From Eutreptiella sp. 'Long Island Sound 2002' (Eukaryota; Euglenozoa; Euglenophyceae; Eutreptiales; Eutreptiaceae): a DNA stretch of 64,000 bases. How positions within the stretch are numbered: the stretch's first letter is position 1; every line of letters begins with the position of its first letter. Positions 13,101 through 24,000 of the stretch are shown here, one piece after another. Where the stretch lies: NCBI GenBank assembly GCA_964036045.1, contig OZ038378.1, positions 165,516,549-165,580,548 of the forward strand. Direction: 5' to 3'. Made by a program: the position numbers and the translations under genes. The notes under the pieces are model-generated. The model had not been told where the DNA came from and made no database searches. It saw nothing but the letters and a program-made list of their open reading frames with translations.

Positions 13101-13722
13101 ACGGCCCCGGCCTGCCCCCCCCCCCCTCCCAAAGCCCAGGATTCCGTGTTTGTTCCAGTCGACAAGGTCCCTATGCCACGCAACCCCAAAGAGAGTGCCT
13201 CCCCAAGGCTGCCCAAGGCACAGCAGGGCCAACCCATCACTATCTACGCTTTGTGCACGTGACATGTCTCCTTGTCCGAAGCGAAGGTGCTTTTTCTGTG
13301 GCTGGTTTGGTGGTGGTTTGGACAGGGTTCGACTTGGAGGCTTCCTCCCCCCGTTCGGCGCGCCCCCGTCCCATTGATGTCCCCCGTACCCATCGGGCAG
13401 AGGCGTCATCGGCACATACCTTTGTTTTCATGGTTTCTGAGTCAAGGTCCTCCTTTGGGTCCAGGATCCGGAGCGTACGGCACACTTTTGTGGTGCCTAC
13501 GTTCATCGCATGGCGCTTGTCCGCTGCCATATACCGGACGCTGGTTTGTAGGTCTGGGTCTCTCCTGAGCTCGTCACGGCACACAACTTCGGTGTTCACG
13601 ATGTACAGAACCTGCGACAGGCAGTTTGCCTGCATGGTACCCACCCCGCCTTTATGGAGCACCCTCAAACACACTCCCATCCCTTCGCAGGGGTCGATAC
13701 AAAATCTCCTGATCCCCCCCTC

Positions 13723-13782
<60 letters not shown>

Positions 13783-16700
13783 GCACGCACACACACACAC
13801 ACACACACGCCGTGCACACACGCACGCACACACACACACACACACACTCGCCACGCACGCACGCACACACACACACACACACGATGTAAAGAGTACCCAA
13901 ACCGTTAAACCCCTGCAGGCAAAACGGAGCACTGGGCACTCATCAGCTCATCAGGCCGTCCATGTGACAATAGACATGGGCGACTAGGCGCCTTTGTACA
14001 GTAGACAGCGGGACTCAGTGCGGCGGGACCTACAGGAAAGGGCAAGCAGAACTGCGCCTTGCAGTTCCGCATTTGTTCAATGTTAGTCGCAGGGGGAGGA
14101 AACAAATTGGTGCCTCCGGGGCGTGCCGGAGGCGTGTATGCACTATGCACGCCATGTGTGTGGCCTCAATCCTTCACACCTCACAGGTGATGGCGTTGGG
14201 TAACCCATGCTGTCTACCGCGGGGAGAAAAGCGGAGGGAATTTGTTGATCAGTCTCAGCGCATACTACATATCTTGTTGCTGGCAGGCCACCCGTAACCG
14301 GGTGGCTACACACACACAACATGGAGGGAAGGGACTGGGAGGAGGGACAGGGGGTTCAACGGGGAACAATGGGGGCAGGCACTGCGGGACATTTCCCATA
14401 GCTGGCGCACTGCAGACAGGTCATTGCACCACGCCCCTGTTATCCCATTCGGCGAAAAACGTTCAGGCAGACACCAACTGGAATATTGAGACCCCTTCCA
14501 GAAAGCATGTGTCTGCAGCCATTGGAGGATGGCCCAGACATGACAACATCACCGTCGAGGGAAAAATTTTATGTGCTGATGGATATACCCTGCAGTTTTC
14601 TCGGATGTGTGTGGCGTGCATGCATACGTGCGTTGGATTGCACTGTGGGCCCATTTGGCGACGCGTTTGTGTTCATACCCTGAAAGCATAGCCACTTGAC
14701 ACCATGCGCTTACACTGAGGAGTTGCCCTGCCCATGTTGTACACCATGGTGCCCCTGCAGCGAGCGCCCCTGTGATTATGGCAGTGACGTATCCCTGGTG
14801 TTGCGCCCGCGGGTTCTTTAGGGGTGCCCCCTGTTTGAGATCCCATGAGTGGCTGAGGGCGTTAGGGTGGACATATGCCAGTCCCATTCCGTCGGATCCC
14901 CGGACCATGCAAAATCCCATGGCAGTGACAGAGGAGGTGTGGCATGAACCCTCACAAGGTAGTTTGGCGGACTGGCATTCACATAGAACACTGAGGTTCC
15001 AAGCTGTACCTAACGCTTGGCAAATGTTGCGAATGAGTTTGGTGTGCGCGCAGTCTAGGTATCAAGAGGCAACGAGTATATTATCCCGGAATTGGCACAT
15101 GGTTACTCGTCCTACCTAAGCTGTTTTCCCAGTATGGGAAACCGCTGTCTGTGAAGTGCAGGTCGCCCAAGGATCGCAACAGTCGCCGGCATTCGTACAG
15201 TGCCCAGGGCTGTGCAAGTCGGCGCTTTGAGCCGAAAAACTACCACCCATAGGAATGCAGTGGGTGTGTGTGCAGACAAAGCCGCATGCTTGCAGGCGGT
15301 TATTGTGGGACATTTCGAAATCCAGGACCCTTTGCAAATCTGCATGCTTAACATACCAGAACTTCCCTGAGGCCCCTTCCCCTGCACGGTCTAGTTGCTT
15401 GTGCTCTTTATGGATTGACCAAATTAGTTCGGCGGCCCTCCATCTCCTCTTCTTGGTAAGCCAGACCGATGATTTTTCCATGTGTGTCAGGACAGTTTTT
15501 GAGGGAATTTTGTTAAATTGGTCCTTACAGTCCACTTCGGATATATGTGTGATTTTTAAGTCCGTGAGTGTCTGGTACTAGCGCGCCACATCGTGCACGC
15601 TATGCAGTAATATGTTGCAGGGTATTTCGTCTGACAGGTAGCGCAGAAAACGGGTCATGGACCTGGCTGTAACCCTCACCTGGCGTTTAGTCGGGAATGG
15701 AGCGGGGACAGCACTGATACCTCGCCACAGCCACTCGTGTTTGACCAGACTTTTGCTTTTCCCCAAAAGATACAGGCACCCCAGCCGTCCCTGTGGGTTG
15801 ACGCACCATCCCTGGTTACCTATACGCTGCTTCAGTGACTAGGATATCGCATCAGGGGTGTCAGGGGTCGCAGTGTACCCTTCGGCCAGAAATGCTTCCA
15901 GTTGGTCCCAGGCCCAACTCTTGCAGAATCCCCACATGTGCCCCACCCCCTTGTCGACAATGCGTACATACAGGCTAGAACCAATGGTTTCTGCTTGTTT
16001 TGATACGCAGGCCAACGCCTCACTTGACTCAGGCCACATGAACCGGGGCAGCGCTGCAAAAAAATCTGGGTAAGGGGCATGGGGCTGGTCGCAGACCTGT
16101 TTGACCACTTTGATGGTGGCTGCCTGGGCTACACGTCCCGGGAGGGGGAGGGAGTCGTTGGGGCGACATGGAGACCCGTCTGGGTAGGAAACAGGGACAG
16201 GGACACACACAGACACACAAACACAAACACACTTGGTGAAGGGGATCAGGGGACAAACCGCAAGAGCACCGTCAATGAAGACGAAAGAAGTAGGCACAAC
16301 ACTGATCACCAATGCAAACTCATCAAGCCATTGAAACAAAAAGTAGGCAAGGTCCTTTTGGCAACAAGAGTACAGCTGGCGGCAGCTATGTTATCACAGG
16401 TTCCCCTGGTCACAAACAGTACCGCACAATTGATAGAGGGGATGCTCCTAAGAGATTGTTCCTAAATTGGCACAGGCTCACAATCCCTGCAGGTGACTGC
16501 CGATACGGAAACCTAGTGTCAGACATGCGCAAGTTGCCCAGCCGGCGCAAGAGGTGCCGGTTTCTATACACCCCCCACAGGCTATGCAGGTCCGCCTCCT
16601 GCGCCGAGAATGAACCCCCCGCGTGAATGCACCCATGTTGGGACATGAGACTGCCCAGGGCCCTGATAAAATTGTTGCAATGCATTTCGAAGGAACTTAT

Positions 16701-18012
16701 CACACATGGCGGTGTGTGAGAGGGACCAAATTTTATCGACGTTCGCTCTCCCTGGGCGAGCCAGTGTCTTTGAGTCGGACCCGTGCCTCCACCACTGCCA
16801 TACACCGTCGACCGTTTCCGTGGGTCTTGACTTAGTACGCCATGATACGTCGCTTGTCTGCCCTCCAGTGCCCCTGACAACACGTGGAGCCCCAAGTCAG
16901 GACCCCCCCTCCCGTCCCCACCATCAGCTTACTCTGCCTACCTGCCAAGCATCCTCACAGGGTCCTTAGTCGTGCCCGACCGTGTTGCCACACGTGGGCA
17001 GGGGAATTGATGTCCCTGGCAGCATGGCTGCAAGTCGTGCTTTTATGTGGGTACTCCAGAAAGCAGGTGTCAAGGGCCGCACATTTGGCCCTAAGCACAG
17101 CTCTGGCTACCAGCCCAAACACACCATCACAGACGGTCAAATTCTTGTGCTCCCTCCTGCCACACCTTCCCATTCCCCATTGTTGTCATCTTACGTTTGG
17201 CGTAGCGTGGCTAACGCACCGTGTGCACTGGGCAGGGAACCAATAATATAGTCGCTGGTTTGTCCCACCACACCTCTCTCTCAATTGCATCTCAGGCCAC
17301 CGGTGTGCCGATTGGGCACTGCTGAATCGCCACGGAGGGCCACGTGTGCCCGCAGTGGGAGGGTGTGTGTGTGTGTGTGTCTGAGCGGGTGGGTACACCT
17401 GTCTCCAGAACTGCTACTGTCCAGCCTGCATGTAGGCATGTAAGTAGCGCTGCTTGTGCAACACCCATCATCCAACAACTGTGCGACATTCTAGGATCAT
17501 GGTGGAGTTTGGATGTCCTTTGCGAGTGCATGCCAGCGCCAGGGTGTGTTGGATGGCCAGGGGAAAATAGGCGTTGGCAGGGAGTTACTTACAACTTCAG
17601 ACGTCTGTTCCAGGATGTATCGTGCCAATCCCAGCTTTTCACGACCCCTTGGAGGGAGAGTACCCACAGGTAGCGGGGGTGGAGGGGGCCGTAAACCGAT
17701 ACAGCACTCTCTCTCGTCTCCCACCCCCCTCTCTCAACGCAGCCACACCACAGAACCGTGGATATGCTGCGGCGTTTTTCAGGCGAAATCGGCGACCGCA
17801 CCAGAGAATCTATCGTCTCTCTCATTTCCCCAAACATGTGCTGCGTGGCCCAGTGCTGCACACACACACACACACTTCGTGAGGGAAACAAATGAACCAA
17901 CGACCAGAAGGCCAATGTGAATGACGGAGCACAGCGGGGCAAGGTCACGGAGCAAATGTCTCCACAACACCTCGTCAGGCCAATCAAAACAAAGACAGAA
18001 ACATTGTTCGAG

Positions 18013-18061
<49 letters not shown>

Positions 18062-21000
18062 GGGGAAGGGCAGTTTTGTGGGCAAAAGTGGAATATTTGT
18101 CCCACTGCTCACCATTGCAGCACCAGAGCCCCCGTGGCGTTCACTCCCCAACCGTCGCCTGCAGAGGCTTCCGGTGCAGTCATTCCAAAGTTCGAAGGGA
18201 GCTGTCCACTGCTGATGCTGGTCTGGGGCCCTCAAGCGATGATGATGGGAAACAGCCGCGGGCTGTTGTCACCTCAAAAGACCTGCGGACACCCGAGTGA
18301 CAGAAAACGGTGAATCGGGTGTTGCACTTGACACGGGATGGGGCCCTTGTCAGCCGAATCCGGTGGTGCTCCGGAAGATTTGACGCTGGCAAGCCCAAAG
18401 CGCAGCCAAAACAGAGCTGCATTGGACTGGTCTACGACTTGCATGTCTGCCGGCGGGCCACATGCCAAGCACAGCCCCAGACCTGCGAAGCAAACACCAC
18501 ACCCCAAACGGCACACCGCACCCCGCACCCCGCACCCCGCGCCGCATCGCCGCGCACCACAAGCCTCACGTAGCGAAGGAACGCCCCAGCGCAGGCCCCG
18601 CCGCACACCTGCCACACGGCGTAATACATCAACGGGACGGCCGTCACCAGGTACCATTCCAGTTTGCAGTCCGCTTGTGGGTCGCACATGGCATCCTGCA
18701 AGGAGCGAGCCAGGTCCCTACGTCCCCTGCACGACGGCGTTTTGGTCCACACATCGACTTACGGGGTTCCGAACGGTCCACCGCGGAGGATGTCGTGCCA
18801 AGGGGAACTGGTGGACGGGTGGGCCCTTAACCTAATCGAGACTGGATTGAAACCGAGTTGGGAAGGGAGGGGGGGGGGGGGGCTGAATAAGGACGCATGT
18901 CAAGGGACACCAGGAACGATTCAGGCTGCGGCAAATTACATCCCATAAAGCTGGGGGGGGGGCTTATGCATATTCCCGCATATTCCTGCATATTCCCGCA
19001 TTCTTTTTGAAGGGTGGCCTACTATGATTGGTGAGGGCATGCCAGGGCAGCCAAAAACAACTGATGTGTTTGTGTGTTGTGTGTCGCACATTTGTCTGTT
19101 GTGTCATCTCTTTTTCACTAGAAAGGGAACGTCTTTTTTTTTGCTTCATTGCAATTTCTGGGTTGCATTCCCCTCTTTACGTCGGACTCTTGCGGCCCAT
19201 TCCTTGCGCTCGCTCGTGTCGTAGTGCGTGACATTGCATTTGTCTGTCAACTGCGCCCCGAAGTTGGGCGGGTGGGGCCATCCCCTGAACACTGTTCAAG
19301 AGATCCGACATTGATCCGACAAGAGGTCGACTTTGGGCGCCTAAATCCTGTTGAGACCCCCAGGCCTCTGACAGGGCACGGGGCCTCTCTCTCGCAGGGC
19401 CCGGGACCTCCATCAGGGCACAGGGCCGGGGGGTGGGGCACAGTCGGCAAAGAGCCATGGCCGGCACAGCACACCTCTTCCCATCGCTTGACATACGTCA
19501 GCAGAGCGCCCAGGGAGTGCAGGAACACGCTGGTCACCTTGTCCAGGGAGTGGAACACGAAGCTGTTGCGCCACGTGGGGATGGCCCACAGGAGAGGGCC
19601 TTGCGTGACCACGAAGTGCAGGCGCCACAACGTCCGTGAGCTCGGGAACACGAAGATGTTGAGCAGCATCGCCACCTGAGAGGCAACAAGGGCATCCAGG
19701 GGAGCCCCAATGCGCCTCCCCCATCTGTTGTGGCGGAGAGCACGGGGGGGGGGGGGACTGGTTCTGCTCCAACTGTCGGTCGCAAGAAAGGGGGATCACA
19801 ACATGACCCCCTCCAAACAGTCCCCCGGGGGAACTATCAAATCGAGATCGGTGGGCTGGCCAAATGGGGGAACTGTTGAAAGGGGGAGGGGGGGATGGGT
19901 TGGGTCTGTTTGTGTGTGCTTGTGCATGTGATCCAGGACCATACAATTGTGATCCAGGACCGTGCGATGAAGACTGATCATTTTCAGGCACATGCATCGG
20001 GGCCAAAAAAATTTGTAGAAACATCACTCATCCCGCACCCTTCCAAAATCGGTCCACAATCCAAAATTCATTCGAAATGTGTCAACCACCTCGCTTCACC
20101 TGCTTCACTTCAAGGAAGTGGGGGCGAGGTGGTGGGCGCGTGTTTAGTTGTCATGTGCAAACACTGCACGCACCGCACACGGCACATTATTATGGATGCT
20201 GCACACGAACATTATTGCACACTCTACAGCACTAACTAACACAGATTGATAGGAATTTGGTTCTTAAGAACAGCCTTCTTCTGTAATACGAAGAATACGT
20301 CACATAAGACACCGTTCTCAACAGCGATGCCTCATCTGCCCCCCATTACGCAGGACAAGGAGAAGCTACGTGCGGCTCCGACAATGAGGGCTCATCGCAC
20401 TTGAGCCCGCAGAACTCCACTTGATATTGCAGCCTCACCAGCAGGGGACCACCAGTGGCGTCCATGTGGGCCCACAAGAAGCGCCATCCCTGGGTGGGCC
20501 AAAGACGACTGTGCCAGACCAACCTGTTGCAGACTGCTGCCCTCAAATGGTACCATGGCAAAACAACAACAACATCGAGGACATAGCTATGCTTCAGGAC
20601 CCACGCCGATCATTTTGTGCGGTCACAACACATCCGGCCTGACAAGCTACTAGAGGAGTGTGACGGGCTGTGGGCTGGTGCCGGGTGTCTGGGTGCCGCG
20701 GCTTGCGGGGATGAGTCCGTTGAGAATGTTCACCGAAAGTTATGCCGCAATGGCTAACAGTTCAGTAACTGAGTAGACACGCACCAAAGTTGCGCCTGGC
20801 CTGCGAACGGTTGCACACTAGAAACACGATCATTGAGGGGACCTGTTCAGGTTTGCGGCACCTGCCAACAATCGAGAGACATTCGCCGGCCCATTACGGA
20901 TGTTCATCGCCCGCAAGACCTACTCGACGGGCATGATGCCACGAGCAGGTACGTTAGCACCTTCTGAGACGCCGGGACCAAAGTATTAAAACATGGGCTG

Positions 21001-24000
21001 GAATTCTGGAACTGGGGCTAACAACGAGTGTGCAGCCCAGACAACACCCACCTCAACTCTCAATCAACACTTGCCTCATCCCGACCCTCAATCAGGCATG
21101 TCCCATATGACGTCCCACAGCACCTGCACGAAATAACAGAAATCGTACAAGAAATACTGGTACTTGGCCTTGCGGTAGAGGCACCATCGGATTGCAATGA
21201 GTCCCGGCTGGGTGATGGCATACCACAACCAGAAATACTGCGGGAAGGCCAGAAACACGTACTCTGTCGTGATCAGCCCAAGCACTCCCAACATAAATCC
21301 TGAGAACACACGGAATGTAACCCGCACCCCAACGGTGGTGCGTCGTGACGGTGGTAGGCCGCGATGAGTCGCGATGGTGGGAGCGCCCAATGGGTCACAA
21401 GGGCAGCCGGTCGGTGGCATGCTGCACTGCCAGCCCCTCGCATGCCTTACACAGAGATGCAAATACGGCGTGAGACCACAAATCCGAGCAGCAAGCTCCA
21501 AGTGTCAAGCGACATCTCGGCGGGTGGCAAACTAACGGGGTCAGGTATGCCACCGGACACCCAGGCCATACCTGCCATCACTTACTGAATGCTGGCTCCG
21601 CGTCCAGAGTCCCGTCGTCACTTTCTGCTCTCCCCATTGTCCCATATCTCACAACCCTCCCTCCACCCCTCCGGGGCCCAGCGGGGGTCTGCTATGCCAC
21701 ACCCATGCTCGGCGTACATACTTCTCGATTTGTAGGGAACACACGACATACTGCTGTACATCCCCCCTTGGACGGTTGAGGGGGTCACACTCGGCATCGG
21801 TACACGCCACACCAATGCGAGGCGTAACTGGTGTTGTGCATGGTCAGCTCAGCAAAGGGTCTCCATGGTCCCACAAACCTCACACTTGACCATGGATTTG
21901 CTTTCACCTCCCTGTGTCTCCGCTCGAGGCTTACGCAATTCTGGGGCGGGCTTACTTCAGAGCAATAAGGGAAAGCCGGCATATACGCCTGTACAACTAC
22001 AAGCGCCATTGTCGAGTCCTTTGGATGTGTCCAACTGGCAAACAAACGACGTGGACAAACCTCCGCAACAGTGACCCTTGCTGCTCAAAAGACGTCCAAC
22101 AACAGCTTCAGGAACCGGAGGCACAAGAGTGCGACATACCGTTTTTGTGCATCTGGCACCTTCTAGGGGGCCCTCATTCAACGAGGCTACTTGAGTGGGG
22201 ATTTATTGGGGGGTGCCCCAATATATATGAGTCAAAATGAGCCCCATTATCATTTTGAGTTAGGGGGCAAATTTTCCCCAAGAATTTCTGTCCGAACAGC
22301 CTAAGGGGGGCGGCTCGTTCAAATTCTAGACCCCAACCGGGTGCGAAAAGTTTTGGGGGTCTGGAAGGGGGGGGGGGAGTGGGTCGGCCGGTCAGCCGCT
22401 AGGGTGCCCAGGGGGGGGGGGGGGACCCCAACATACATACCTCAAAATGATCCCCGTGACACGCTGGTCATTTTGAATACACACAACTAGGGTTAAAAAA
22501 GGGTCAGAAAAAATTTGCCCATTAGCTCAGGCTCCCATCAGCCAAGGTCCATCCCGGAGGTCAGGTCGGGGGTCAAATTTTTTTCTGCGTTTTTCACCCA
22601 TTTTCGAGTTCTCCTCAAAATTCTGAGTATTTTGAGTATAGACAGACCGGGTTAAAAACAAACCCCCTCAAGAGGGCAAAGAGAAAATTTTCGGCGCCTT
22701 TGGCCCGACACTTTCCCCCAAAATCAAATTGGAGAAAGACGGGTTCGAAAACTTTGGGGGGTCTTGAGGGGGGGGGGGGGTCTGGAATTCGAACAGGCCG
22801 CCCCCTTGGAACAGCCCAATCTCAAGCTGGCATTCTGAGTTGAAGCATGCCTTAAGTCACAGGAGCCCCTTTTCAAAGGACTCATTCATTGTCTTGCATG
22901 GGCACAACCCCGATGGAATGCTGAGTTAATGCACGTGAGCACAGTGTGCAGTCAGTACAAAAACGCAGAGAGAGATGTGGCTTGTCAGTGGCCTAAAAAG
23001 ACCATAGGTACCTTTCTGTCAATAAAGAGACATACAGATGCCAGTGGACTGACCACTGTCAGGCACAAAAAGCAATAGAGTGCACAACCCCCCCCCCAGA
23101 ATTTTTGGCCCGCCCAGTCACGTCTCCCCTGCTGTATCAGGGCTGCCCGTACAGGTACAGTGGAAGTAAAAGGGCCCAAAAACACCCAAAGTGTCATACG
23201 GACACATCCCCCTTGAAAAAGAGGGGGCTTGATGCACAGAAGCGCAATCATGGTACCCTACACTCCTGTCCCTCTACACTTACTTCTAGTGGGGAAGGGG
23301 GGGTGGGGGGGCAAAACAGCTGAATTTGCGCACAGCATGCACGCAGCACACAATAAGCCCTCCAAGGACGCATTCCAAACGGCGACACAAGCACTACGGG
23401 CACTACCCGCTTGTGCTCAGGGGTAGCACGGTCGTACCCTCATGGTTCTCGGGTCGGTGCCAGTGGTCCTTCCCTTGAGCAAGCCCCTCGTTGCTGGTAG
23501 TCCTCCCTGTTGTTGGACCGGCGGGCAGGAACCCCACCGCAGTCACCAGCCTCTGGTGCCGGGTTCGAACCCCTGACCTTCGGCACCGGAGACTCCGTAG
23601 CTTTGCCGCCGTGCCAGTGCTATGGGAGACGTTGCCCCAGCTCGAGTGCACCATCCGCCAAGCATTGACGGATGATGGGGCTGTTGGCGGGGGGCGGGGG
23701 GGGCTCTGGTAGGGGTGGTGCACAGCGCACAGCGCACCCCTGACCCTGACGCCCTCAATACTCTCTTCAGTGTCTGCCCTCTGAAACAGGCCTCACAACC
23801 CACCCAAGTCCCATGCCCCTAAGTGCAGTCCCTGCAATCCCTTGTGGCACGGGTGCTGACTGCCCCTCCTCGTTCAGATACGCACCGGTTTTGTCAAAGA
23901 ACTTGACCACGTACTGCTCCTGCATTCGCTCCCGCACTTTGCGGCTCACGACCTTTGTTCGCTCCCGCACCTTGCCTTTGACCTGGGCACACAGATGTGA

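Noticed and set aside
13660-13940. Cys/Val- and His/Thr-repeat proteins across CA tracts
   Set aside because: Pure translations of the dinucleotide repeat.
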